From Pseudomonas hamedanensis (GTDB taxonomy: Bacteria > Pseudomonadota > Gammaproteobacteria > Pseudomonadales > Pseudomonadaceae), in the NCBI RefSeq assembly GCF_014268595.2, contig NZ_CP077091.1:3436001-3500000 (forward strand): a DNA stretch of 64,000 bases, written 5' to 3'. Below the pieces are notes generated by a model, which searched no databases, was not told the DNA's origin, and saw only the letters and a list, made by a program, of their open reading frames with translations. Position 1 is the stretch's first letter. The number at the start of each line of letters is the position of its first letter. The translations under genes were made by a program, and so were the position numbers. This document shows, one piece after another, positions 30,438 to 38,356 of the stretch.

Positions 30438-31469
30438 TTATCCGCGTTCCAAATAAAATTGGCGCGCTGCAAAATCCGTACGAAGGGCAAGTTTATGCTC
30501 AGTACCATACTGATCGATGGCCTGAAAGTGAAATACTTCAGCGTCGCTGCTTGCTGGCTCAATAGTGGAATACCCGGAGAGCGCCTGCACCACGGTCAAC
30601 TCCCCCTCTCTGTCACTGACCTTGACCGAATAGCGTTTCTTCTTGGTTGATACATATAACCAGCCCTGCGCGCCGAAACTGAGTATGTCGGAGAGCGGGT
30701 GGCCGTCGAACGGCAACCATACTTCCTGCGTTTTCTGTTCAGGCAGAACAAAGATGCCTTGAAGATGATTGGTTGATGGCTCGCGCAGCTTGTTACCTTT
30801 GGCAAACAAACGGCTGCCCCGGCCGCCTTCCGAAAGCCAGTCCACCAGTTTGATTTGCTGCCCGCCTTGCGGATACAGCCCCAGATAATAGTTCCAGATG
30901 CGATTGCCCGGTTCTTCGTTCCCGCGCCGGACCGAGTACCAGCGGAAACTGTCGATGGAATAGGCAACGGGTTCCTTCGCAATCAGGCTCACGCTGCTGT
31001 CGTGGACACTGGAAAGCGTCGTGCCGTTACTGCGAATGACCTGCTGGTTCACCGTCACCCGTGCGGCAACCTGGGTTTCTCCGGCACCGGCCGAAGAGAC
31101 CCAGAAGGTCCGTACCTGCGGATGCACGGAGTCATCCTCATCGGGCACAGTATTGGCGCTGTAGTGCGACTCCAGGGTGAATCTACCTTGCTCATCGCTG
31201 GCCTTCCAGCCATTGCTCAGCGGTTGGCCGTTGCTGTAATGAATGAGGCTGATGGTGTCCATCACTTCGGCCGGCACATGAACCGCATTGCCATCGGCAT
31301 CGGCACCCGCTACAAGTACTTGCACTTTGACTTGCATGCGGCCATTGCCGAAGAGTTCTTTGCTGCGCGTGCTTTCTGCCGCATCGAATTTAACTTTCAG
31401 CAATGTAAGGCTTTCAAAAGCCCCGACCATGGCTGGCTGAACCTGTGTTTCTTCCGTGACTTCACCCAT
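30438..31469 (-). CDS. Protein of unknown function, paralog of the 26497-27483 product
   Basis: A 343-aa protein of no family I recognise. It is the first gene of the accessory cluster in the direction of transcription. Its N-terminal half (VKFDAAESTRSKELFGNGRM, then ISLIHYSNGQPLSNGWKASD) matches the other paralog across the LRR gene. The C-terminal half includes YYLGLYPQGGQQIKLVDWLS and ends EHKLALRTDFAARQFYLERG, comparable with EHRLCIEGDKDQRAFILGD in the paralog. No signal peptide or transmembrane helix is visible. The ATG at 31469 has AAAGGAAG eight bases upstream. Duplication followed by divergence flanking the LRR gene is inferred. Confidence 0.7.
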   Translation of the reverse strand: MGEVTEETQVQPAMVGAFESLTLLKVKFDAAESTRSKELFGNGRMQVKVQVLVAGADADGNAVHVPAEVMDTISLIHYSNGQPLSNGWKASDEQGRFTLESHYSANTVPDEDDSVHPQVRTFWVSSAGAGETQVAARVTVNQQVIRSNGTTLSSVHDSSVSLIAKEPVAYSIDSFRWYSVRRGNEEPGNRIWNYYLGLYPQGGQQIKLVDWLSEGGRGSRLFAKGNKLREPSTNHLQGIFVLPEQKTQEVWLPFDGHPLSDILSFGAQGWLYVSTKKKRYSVKVSDREGELTVVQALSGYSTIEPASSDAEVFHFQAIDQYGTEHKLALRTDFAARQFYLERG

Positions 31470-31634
31470 GTTTGCACTTCCTTTGCTTTCGTATGATTTC
31501 AGAAAATCGGCATCAGAGTTGACGCCCCTGAATTAATAACATTCAGCGCAAAGAAAGCGAAAAGCAAAACTGTAAGAAACATGCATTTACGCAGGCACGA
31601 TTACAGGAAAAAAACCTGCTTGCCCCAATCGGAA

Positions 31635-32246
31635 TCAGTGTTCGTCGTTATAAACGAACTTAGGCATTTCCCAATGAAAACGAATGGCCAAAAGACGTAA
31701 CAGAAATCCGCCAAACAGAGTGATCAGAATCGCTTGCTCGCCTGGCACATTCAAGTACAGACACAGCATGTAGCACCACGCTGCGGCGAAGGAAACGCTC
31801 GCATAAAGCTCACGTCGAAAGATAAGAGGAATGTCATTGCAGAAGATGTCACGCAGGATGCCCCCGAATACCCCGGTGATCACGCCGCTGACCGACGCCA
31901 CCAGCATGCCGTGGCCCATTTCCAGCGCGGTCATGCAACCGATCAGGGTGAACGCCACCAGACCGACCGCATCGAGTACCAGAAACAGCGAACGCAGGTG
32001 ACGCATCCAGCGCGCAGTGAATACGGTAAACATCGCCGCGACCGACGTCAGCACCAGGTACTCCGGGTGTTTGACCCAGGTCAGCGGGTAATGCCCCAGC
32101 AACACGTCACGCACCGAACCGCCGCCCAGCGCCGTAATACAGGCGATCAGCACCACGCCAAACCAGTCCATGCCGCGGCGGCCGGCAGACAACGCGCCAG
32201 TCATGGCTTCGGCGGTAATGGCGATCAGATAGAGCATCAGCAGCAT
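31635..32246 (-). CDS. TRIC-type (UPF0126/YadS) inner-membrane protein
   Basis: A 203-aa polytopic membrane protein with about six to seven helices. It has the two-fold repeat typical of the prokaryotic trimeric intracellular cation channel family. Each half carries a glycine-rich kinked-helix motif, ALGGGSVRDVLLG in the first and GVFGGILRDIFCND in the second. Homologs are thought to conduct monovalent cations; physiological substrate here is unknown. The start M at 32246 is followed by further methionines (MLLMLYLIAITAEAMTG), so the exact start is uncertain. It lies between the RHS/LRR cluster and orn, both on the same strand. Confidence 0.88.
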   Translation of the reverse strand: MLLMLYLIAITAEAMTGALSAGRRGMDWFGVVLIACITALGGGSVRDVLLGHYPLTWVKHPEYLVLTSVAAMFTVFTARWMRHLRSLFLVLDAVGLVAFTLIGCMTALEMGHGMLVASVSGVITGVFGGILRDIFCNDIPLIFRRELYASVSFAAAWCYMLCLYLNVPGEQAILITLFGGFLLRLLAIRFHWEMPKFVYNDEH

Positions 32247-32326
32247 GATGGCGGTCCAGACAGGAAGGCGCGCAGTCTAGCCATTTCATCACCGCACCAG
32301 AAGAGGGCAGAGGCGCATTGCCCTTT

Positions 32327-32446
32327 TGTGGCGAGGGAGCTTGCTCCCGCTGGAGGGCGAAGCACTCCCCTACATTTTTCAGCCATGACGGATGTGCAGA
32401 TTTACGACTGCTACGCAGCCGGGCGGGAGCAAGCTCCCTCGCCACA
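32327..32446. repeat. REP-type long inverted repeat
   Basis: TGTGGCGAGGGAGCTTGCTC at 32327 is matched by its inverted copy ending at 32446, with a partly palindromic interior. It has the same family and spacing as 2633-2746. It fills the gap between orn (downstream end) and the TRIC-family gene. Confidence 0.85.
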
Positions 32447-32463
32447 AAAAACCATCAAGCGCA

Positions 32464-33006
32464 TCAGAACTTGATGAAATGCTTGCGATAGTGCTGCAAC
32501 TCGGCGATCGATTCGCGAATGTCGTCGAGCGCCAGGTGCGTGCTGCCCTTCTTGAAGCTGTCGCGCACGTCAGGTGCCCAGCGCGCGGCCAGTTCCTTGA
32601 GCGTCGAGACATCGAGGTTGCGGTAATGGAAATAGCTTTCAAGCGCTTTCATGTGGGTATAAAGGAAGCGCCGATCCTGGCAGATGCTGTTGCCGCAGAT
32701 CGGTGACTTGCCCTTCGGCACCCACTGTTCCAGAAAGGCGATGGTCTGGGCTTCGGCTTCGGCCATGCTGATACGGCTGTCACGTACACGCTGGGTCAGG
32801 CCGGAGTTGCCATGGGTGCGAGTGTTCCATTCATCCATGCGCGCGAGCACTTCGTCGCTGTGGTGAATGGCGATCACCGGACCTTCGGCCAACGTGTTGA
32901 GGTCGCTATCGGTAACGATGGTGGCCATTTCGATGATCACGTCGTTGTCCGGGTCCAGACCGGTCATTTCCAGGTCGATCCAGATCAGGTTCTGCGGGTT
33001 TTGCAT
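32464..33006 (-). CDS. orn: Oligoribonuclease
   Basis: Orn is a DEDDh 3'-to-5' exonuclease that degrades RNA dinucleotides. In Pseudomonas it clears pGpG made during c-di-GMP turnover. The 180-aa protein begins [20 protein letters not shown], where DLE supplies the first two acidic metal ligands. [14 protein letters not shown] near the C-terminus supplies the others. The ATG at 33006 has AGGAGC eight bases upstream; six upstream codons in the same frame are not supported. It diverges from rsgA, the standard orn/rsgA pairing. Confidence 0.98.
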   Translation of the reverse strand: MQNPQNLIWIDLEMTGLDPDNDVIIEMATIVTDSDLNTLAEGPVIAIHHSDEVLARMDEWNTRTHGNSGLTQRVRDSRISMAEAEAQTIAFLEQWVPKGKSPICGNSICQDRRFLYTHMKALESYFHYRNLDVSTLKELAARWAPDVRDSFKKGSTHLALDDIRESIAELQHYRKHFIKF

Positions 33007-33113
33007 ATTCGGGCTCCTAGGCAATGCTGCGCAGTTTAGCCTAGGCCGGTGGCCGGGCGTGCTAAACTCGCGGCCGTTTTACCTAATCGCTGCATTCTTC
33101 AGACGGAACACCC

Positions 33114-34145
33114 ATGGCCAAACGCCAACTCAATCGTCGCCAAAACTGGCGCATCGAAAAGATTCAAGGCGAGCGCGCCGCACGCGCTGCCAAACGCGAG
33201 TCCTCGGCGGTCGAAGCCCTCGAGGGCGGCGACCTGGGCCCGGAACAGCACGGTCTGGTGATCGCCCACTTCGGCGTGCAGGTTGAGGTCGAGGCCACCG
33301 ACGGCGAACTCGCCGGACAAGTGTTCCGCTGCCATTTGCGCGCCAACCTGCCGGCGCTGGTGACGGGCGACAAAGTCGTCTGGCGTGCCGGCAACCAGGG
33401 CATCGGTGTGATCGTCGCACAACTGCCGCGCAGTACCGAACTCTGCCGCCCGGACAGCCGGGGCCAGCTCAAGCCGGTCGCGGCCAACGTTGACATGATC
33501 GTCATCGTTTTTGCGCCGCTGCCCGAGCCCCACGCCAATCTGATCGATCGCTACCTGGTCGCTGCCGAACACGCCGGCATTCGTCCGTTGCTGCTGCTGA
33601 ACAAATTCGATCTGATCGACGAACACAACGCCCCGGCCCTCAACGCGCTGCTGGCGGTGTATCGCACACTGGGTTATCCGGTGTTGGAAGTCTCGGCGCA
33701 TCACGGCAATGGCATGGAACAGCTGCAACAGCAGCTCGACGGACGCATCAGCGTATTCGTCGGCCAGTCCGGCGTCGGCAAGTCGTCGCTGGTCAACAGC
33801 CTGCTGCCGGACGTTGAGACCCGCGTCGGACCGTTGTCCGAACTGTCCGGTCAGGGCACGCACACCACGACCACCGCACGCCTGTTTCACTTCCCCGGCG
33901 GCGGTGAGCTGATCGACTCCCCGGGCATCCGCGAATTCGGCCTGGGCCACGTCAGCCGCGCCGACGTCGAAGCCGGCTTCATCGAGTTTGACGACCTGCT
34001 CGGCACCTGCCGTTTCCGCGACTGCAAGCACGACCGCGAGCCGGGTTGCGCGCTGCTCAAGGCGCTGGAAGACGGCCGCGTGCAACAGCAGCGAATGAAC
34101 AGCTACCGCTCGATCATCGCCAGCCTGCCCGAAAACAACCATTAA
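33114..34145 (+). CDS. rsgA: Ribosome small-subunit GTPase RsgA
   Basis: RsgA is a circularly permuted GTPase that assists late 30S subunit maturation. The 343-aa protein has an N-terminal basic stretch and OB fold, followed by the permuted G domain. The order is G4 NKFD (about residue 164), then G1 [15 protein letters not shown] and G3 [12 protein letters not shown]-terminal zinc-binding knuckle follows (C-x5-C-x-H-x5-C in [14 protein letters not shown]). ATG 33114 is the first codon of the conserved [10 protein letters not shown] start. Confidence 0.98.
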   Translation: MAKRQLNRRQNWRIEKIQGERAARAAKRESSAVEALEGGDLGPEQHGLVIAHFGVQVEVEATDGELAGQVFRCHLRANLPALVTGDKVVWRAGNQGIGVIVAQLPRSTELCRPDSRGQLKPVAANVDMIVIVFAPLPEPHANLIDRYLVAAEHAGIRPLLLLNKFDLIDEHNAPALNALLAVYRTLGYPVLEVSAHHGNGMEQLQQQLDGRISVFVGQSGVGKSSLVNSLLPDVETRVGPLSELSGQGTHTTTTARLFHFPGGGELIDSPGIREFGLGHVSRADVEAGFIEFDDLLGTCRFRDCKHDREPGCALLKALEDGRVQQQRMNSYRSIIASLPENNH

Positions 34146-34236
34146 ACAGGCGCACCGGCGGCCCCTTCCAACGGGCTGCCGGTTGTCGGATCACACCTGA
34201 CAAAACCCTGCCAAACTTAAACGTCAGATCTTTCCG

Positions 34237-34269
34237 AAAGACCTGCACTCGTTCGCTTGCAGGGCTTTT
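34237..34269 (+). terminator. Rho-independent terminator after rsgA
   Basis: CCTGCA and TGCAGG arms with a 10-base loop are followed by GCTTTTCT and preceded by AAAGA. A second, GC-rich hairpin at 34154-34183 lies closer to the rsgA stop. Together they separate rsgA from the defence-like operon. Confidence 0.6.
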
Positions 34270-34355
34270 CTGTTTCGCCGCGCGGATCTTGTGAGCGCGC
34301 TCCAGAAGCCTACATTCGGGTCCTCCTTCGCACTTTCGCGACTTCCGAGGACCCT

Positions 34356-34763
34356 ATGCAAACCTACCATTTGTTCATCAGCCATTCGTGGAACTACTCA
34401 GACAGCCACGACAATCTGGTCCGTCTGCTCAACGCCCATCCGACGTTCACCTACAAGAATTTTTCCGTGCCGCCGCACAACCCTATCGTCGGCGCGCGCA
34501 CGGACAAGCAACTTGAAGAAGCCATCGAAAACAAGATTCGCCCCTGCTCGGCAGTGCTGATCATGGCCGGCATGTATTCGACCTACAGCAAATGGATCAA
34601 CAAGGAAATCGAGATCGCCAAACGCATGGGCAAGGTGATCATCGCGATCAAGCCCTTTGGTGCCGAACGTATTTCCACGGTCGTGCGCAATGCGGCTCAT
34701 GCCGAGTGCGCGTGGAACACCAACAGTATCGTCAGCGCGATCCGCCTGCACACGGCGGTGTAA
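34356..34763 (+). CDS. TIR-like (MTH538/ThsB-type) domain protein
   Basis: This 135-aa protein is a single TIR-like domain of the DUF1863/MTH538 group, the group that includes ThsB of Thoeris defence. It starts MQTYHLFISHSWNYSDSHDN, the usual beta-A/box 1 (LFISHSW). Mid-domain is the alphaB region, VGARTDKQLEEAIENKI. The motif SKWINKEIEIAKRMGK places a W80-x3-E84 at the expected site of the NAD-cleaving glutamate. The ATG at 34356 has CGAGGA seven bases upstream; an earlier open stretch is not supported. The next gene starts two bases after the stop. By family analogy it would sense infection and make a cyclic ADP-ribose signal. This is inferred. Confidence 0.85.
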   Translation: MQTYHLFISHSWNYSDSHDNLVRLLNAHPTFTYKNFSVPPHNPIVGARTDKQLEEAIENKIRPCSAVLIMAGMYSTYSKWINKEIEIAKRMGKVIIAIKPFGAERISTVVRNAAHAECAWNTNSIVSAIRLHTAV

Positions 34764-34765
34764 CC

Positions 34766-35725
34766 ATGCGCAAGGGACTGTTTATCGGCATCAACGATTA
34801 CTCGAACATTTCTGCGCTGAGCGGCTGCTGCAACGACGCCATGGCCATGGCCTCGGTGCTGAAGACCGACGCCAATGGCGACCCCAACTTCAAGAACATC
34901 GTGCTGACGTCCGCTGAAGATTATCTGAGTCGAGAGAAACTGGAGGACCAGATTCGCGAGCTGTTTTCCGGCGACTGCAACGTCGCACTGCTGTATTTCG
35001 CCGGACACGGCGGCTTCGATGCCGACACCGATGAAGGCATGCTGATCCCACAGGACTACCGCAGCGCCAAGGACGGCGTCCGTATCAGCGACGTCCTCAA
35101 TTGGGCCAGCAAAGCCACGCGCATCAAAAACAAAGTGATCATTCTCGACTGCTGCCAAAGCGGCTCGGCCGGCGAGGTGCGCGCCTTGCGCAGTGAAAGC
35201 AGCACGGTCTGCGAAGGCATGACGATTCTGACCGCCTGCAAGAAAGAGCAGCCGGCGCTGGAGGGCGCGCAGCACGGCGTGTTTACCGGCCTGCTTTTGC
35301 AGGCGTTGCACGGCGGCGCCGCGAACATCCTCGGCAAGATCACTCCCGGCAGCCTGTACTCCTTCGTCGATAACGCCCTCGACGCCTGGGAACAGCGCCC
35401 GGTGTTCAAGACCAACGTTTCGCAGTTCATTTCCCTGCGTGAAGTCTCGCCGCTGATCCCCAAGGAAATCCTGCGCAAACTGCCCGACTGGTTCGCCGAG
35501 GCCGAGTCAGTCTTCGCGCTGGACCGAAGCTATGAACCTACCGAAGCGACCTTCGACCCGGCGCACGGCGAAATTTTCGCTCAGTTGCAGAAATGCAACC
35601 GCCACAGCCTGATCGAACCGGTCGACGCCGAGCACATGTACTACGCCGCGCTCAACGCCACCGGCTGCCGTCTCACCGCCCTCGGCGCCTATTACCGCGA
35701 ACTCGCTCTGAAAGGACACTTCTGA
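34766..35725 (+). CDS. Caspase-like (peptidase C14) protease, probable defence effector
   Basis: A 319-aa protein of the caspase/metacaspase fold. Residues 1-190 form the p20-type domain: it starts RKGLFIGINDYSNISALSGC, the catalytic His is H81 in YFAGHGGFDADTDEG, and the catalytic Cys is C130 in ILDCCQSGSAGE (D-x-C-x-S-G form). Residues 190-319 have no family I recognise and may sense a ligand or form oligomers. No signal peptide or membrane segment is seen. It starts two bases after the first TIR gene and overlaps the second by one base. By analogy with TIR-caspase defence it would be a dormant protease switched on by a TIR-made nucleotide, killing the infected cell. The activity is inferred, the catalytic residues are seen. 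Confidence 0.88.
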   Translation: MRKGLFIGINDYSNISALSGCCNDAMAMASVLKTDANGDPNFKNIVLTSAEDYLSREKLEDQIRELFSGDCNVALLYFAGHGGFDADTDEGMLIPQDYRSAKDGVRISDVLNWASKATRIKNKVIILDCCQSGSAGEVRALRSESSTVCEGMTILTACKKEQPALEGAQHGVFTGLLLQALHGGAANILGKITPGSLYSFVDNALDAWEQRPVFKTNVSQFISLREVSPLIPKEILRKLPDWFAEAESVFALDRSYEPTEATFDPAHGEIFAQLQKCNRHSLIEPVDAEHMYYAALNATGCRLTALGAYYRELALKGHF

Positions 35726-36210
35726 TGCCCGTATTTATCAGCTACCGCCACATGGATCGCGCCCATGCGATCAACATCAATACGCGCCTGACCCAAGCCA
35801 ACATCAAGACGTACCTCGACGTGCTGGATCCGGAATCGCAGACCACCGACGACATCACCGGGGTGATCACCCGCAACATCACCGAATGCACGCATTTGCT
35901 GGCAGTGGTTTCAGAGAAAACGGCGTTGTCGTGGTGGGTGCCGTTTGAAATTGGTGAGGCGACCATTAGCAACCGACGGATCTGTACGTTCAAAACCGGG
36001 CCGGCTGAACTGCCGATCTATCTGGACAAGTGGCCAAAGCTGAGCACGGCCAGCGATCTGAATTTCTTTATCGAGGCGTATCGCGAGGAGGTGTCGAACA
36101 AGCGGTCGATGGCCCTGGATTCAATCAGCGAGTCGGTGAAGGGAGCTTACAAGCGCAACGCGGAGATGTTTCATGAACAGCTGAAAAACCGGATTCGCCG
36201 CGGGTTCTAG
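35725..36210 (+). CDS. Second TIR-domain protein of the caspase operon
   Basis: A 161-aa protein with an N-terminal TIR domain (MPVFISYRHMDRAHAINI, box 1 FISYRH). The segment ALSWWVPFEIGEATISNRRI gives W71-x3-E75, again at the position of the TIR NADase glutamate. Residues 115-161 form a charged helical tail. It is clearly different from the first TIR protein of the operon and closer to the TIR_2/SEFIR-like group. The ATG overlaps the protease stop (TGATG), so the genes are translationally coupled. Its role could be signal synthesis for a different trigger, or ligand binding. No other part of the cassette lies beyond it. Confidence 0.85.
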   Translation: MPVFISYRHMDRAHAININTRLTQANIKTYLDVLDPESQTTDDITGVITRNITECTHLLAVVSEKTALSWWVPFEIGEATISNRRICTFKTGPAELPIYLDKWPKLSTASDLNFFIEAYREEVSNKRSMALDSISESVKGAYKRNAEMFHEQLKNRIRRGF

Positions 36211-36257
36211 AATCTCCTCACTTTTGAAAAGCCCCGTGAGGGGTGCCCGCTGATCAG

Positions 36258-36292
36258 GCAAAAAAAAACCGACATCGCTGTCGGTTTTTTTT
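36258..36292. terminator. Bidirectional terminator between the TIR-caspase operon and motB
   Basis: An A-run, a stem ACCGACA-TCGC-TGTCGGT, and a T-run give a perfect two-way Rho-independent terminator. It serves the plus-strand TIR-caspase operon and the minus-strand motAB operon. Confidence 0.92.
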
Positions 36293-36294
36293 GA

Positions 36295-37335
36295 TCACTG
36301 CTTCGGCGCTGGCGCCGCCGCGCCCGGGTCAGCAGGTTTAGGCGCGGCGTCATCGAACAGATTCAAGCGTTCACGCAACTCGTGAGCCGGCACTGGCTGC
36401 TTGTCCGCCGGCAGCGCGTTCGGGTCGACCGGAGCTGCCGGAGCAGCGCCGTTCTGACTCTGATCGGCAGGCTTCGCCGCGTCAGCACCTTGCGCACCTT
36501 CGATGGCCGCCTGGGCTTTCTTGGTCAGCACGACGATGTCGATACGGCGGTTGACCGGGTTGAACGGGTTGTCCCGGTCGAACAATGCCGACGAGGCGTA
36601 ACCGACCACTCGCGCCACCTGCGCATCGGGATAACTGCCGGCGACCAAGGCACGCCGAGCGGCGTTGGCGCGGTTGGCCGACAGTTCCCAGTTGCCGTAA
36701 TCGCCCGTGCCAATGTACGGCTTGGCGTCGGTGTGGCCGCTGATGCTGATCTTGTTCGGCACCGCTTTGATGGTGTCGGCCATGGCCAGCAGAATGTCTT
36801 CGAAGTACGGTTTCAGGCGTGCGGAGCCGGAGTCGAACATCGGCCGGTTTTCGGCATCCATGATCTGGATGCGCAAGCCGTTCGGCGTGATTTCGAAGAG
36901 GATCTGATCCTTGAACTTCTGCAACTGCGGGTTCTCGTCGACCTTGTTCTGCAGTTCTTGCAGCAACAACTCCAGCCGCTCCTTCTCAACCTGCTCGGCC
37001 ATGCCTTCAACCTGTTCGGTATCGACCGTGACCTTGTCCGGTTGCGGCTGCGACTTCACTTCCGGGTTGAGGGTGTTTTCCGGGGCCAGGGTTGGCGTAC
37101 CGCCCAGGTCGATGATATACGGCGTGCCGCTTTCGGAGAAACCGACCGGGTCCTTGAAGTAACCGGCGATGGCGATCTTCTGCTCCGGCGTCGCGGTGGA
37201 GAGCAGCCACAACACCAGAAAGAACGCCATCATCGCCGTCGCAAAGTCGGCGAAGGCGATTTTCCAGGCTCCGCCGTGGTGCCCGCCGGCAATGCGCTTG
37301 ACGCGCTTGACTATGATCGGCTGATTATTTTCCAT
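36295..37335 (-). CDS. motB: Flagellar stator protein MotB
   Basis: MotB anchors the MotA/MotB proton-driven stator to peptidoglycan. The 346-aa protein has a basic N-terminus and a single membrane helix. The proton-carrying aspartate lies in AFADFATAMMAFFLVLWLL. A plug/linker and a periplasmic OmpA-like domain follow (ISGHTDAKPYIGTGDYGNWE, then ELSANRANAARRALV). A Pro/Ala-rich tail completes it. It lies three bases after motA. Confidence 0.97.
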   Translation of the reverse strand: MENNQPIIVKRVKRIAGGHHGGAWKIAFADFATAMMAFFLVLWLLSTATPEQKIAIAGYFKDPVGFSESGTPYIIDLGGTPTLAPENTLNPEVKSQPQPDKVTVDTEQVEGMAEQVEKERLELLLQELQNKVDENPQLQKFKDQILFEITPNGLRIQIMDAENRPMFDSGSARLKPYFEDILLAMADTIKAVPNKISISGHTDAKPYIGTGDYGNWELSANRANAARRALVAGSYPDAQVARVVGYASSALFDRDNPFNPVNRRIDIVVLTKKAQAAIEGAQGADAAKPADQSQNGAAPAAPVDPNALPADKQPVPAHELRERLNLFDDAAPKPADPGAAAPAPKQ

Positions 37336-37338
37336 GTC

Positions 37339-38190
37339 TTAACGACCGCGAACCGCTTGTTCCAGCTCGGCGAAGCTCGGACGGTGGGCCGGATACAGAA
37401 CCTTGCGCCCGAACTCGACCGCCAGCGACGGCGGCATGCCGGACGCCGAAGCCACCAGCGAGGCCTTGATGGCTTCGTAGACGTTGAGTTCTTCCTTGGC
37501 ATCGTGGGCCAGGGAGTGCGCCAGCGGGCCGAAGAAACCGTACGCCGCGAGAATACCGAAGAACGTACCGACCAGTGCCGCACCGACGTGCAGACCAATC
37601 GACGCTTGGTCACCTTCGCCCAGCGATGCCATGGTCACCACGATACCGAGTACCGCCGCGACGATACCGAAACCGGGCATGCCGTCAGCGATACCGTTGA
37701 CCGCGTGCGATGGGTGTTCGAGGTCTTCCTTCAGGCTGTACAACTCCATGTCGAACAGGCCTTCGAGTTCGTGCGGAGCCATGTTGCCGGAGGACATGAT
37801 GCGCAGGTAATCGCAGACGAACGCGGTCATGCGTTCATCCTTGAGCACCGCCGGGTACTTGGCGAAGATCGGGCTCGCGGCGGCATCTTCGATGTCGCCT
37901 TCGATAGCCATCATGCCTTCGCGGCGGCTCTTGTTGAGGATCTCGTAGATCAGGCCGAGCACTTCCAGGTAGAAGGTGTGGCTGAAGCGCGAGCTGAACA
38001 TGCTCAGGGATTTCTTGAGCACGTGCATCGTCATATAACCAGGGTTGGCCTGGAGGAACGCGCCAAGGGCCGCACCGCCGATGATCAACACCTCGAAGGG
38101 CTGGATCAGGGCGGCAATCTTGCCGTGGGAGAGCACGTATCCGCCGAGCACGCTCGCGAATACGACGATGATGCCGATAATTTTAGCCAT
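37339..38190 (-). CDS. motA: Flagellar stator protein MotA
   Basis: MotA forms the ring of the proton-driven flagellar stator. The 283-aa protein begins MAKIIGIIVVFASVLGGYVL and has four membrane helices. The large cytoplasmic loop carries charged residues for FliG contact (KDERMTAFVCDYLRIMSSG). The helices PGFGIVAAVLGIVVTMASLG and GTFFGILAAYGFFGPLAHSL line the channel. The ATG at 38190 matches the conserved family start; 26 upstream in-frame codons are not conserved. It is transcribed with motB and diverges from the HDOD gene. Confidence 0.97.
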   Translation of the reverse strand: MAKIIGIIVVFASVLGGYVLSHGKIAALIQPFEVLIIGGAALGAFLQANPGYMTMHVLKKSLSMFSSRFSHTFYLEVLGLIYEILNKSRREGMMAIEGDIEDAAASPIFAKYPAVLKDERMTAFVCDYLRIMSSGNMAPHELEGLFDMELYSLKEDLEHPSHAVNGIADGMPGFGIVAAVLGIVVTMASLGEGDQASIGLHVGAALVGTFFGILAAYGFFGPLAHSLAHDAKEELNVYEAIKASLVASASGMPPSLAVEFGRKVLYPAHRPSFAELEQAVRGR

Positions 38191-38356
38191 AGGTAGAAGG
38201 TACTTACTTAAGTCGGGTTCAAGGTCATATTCGGAAGTTAAAAAATCTCTTCTTCTACTTATCGGCAAAACTGCGCCAGACTATAGCCAGTTCAGGCGAA
38301 AAGCCAATTTAGCCCATGCCGGGCGCGTCTACAGTCAGTGAAGATCTCGTCCAGAC

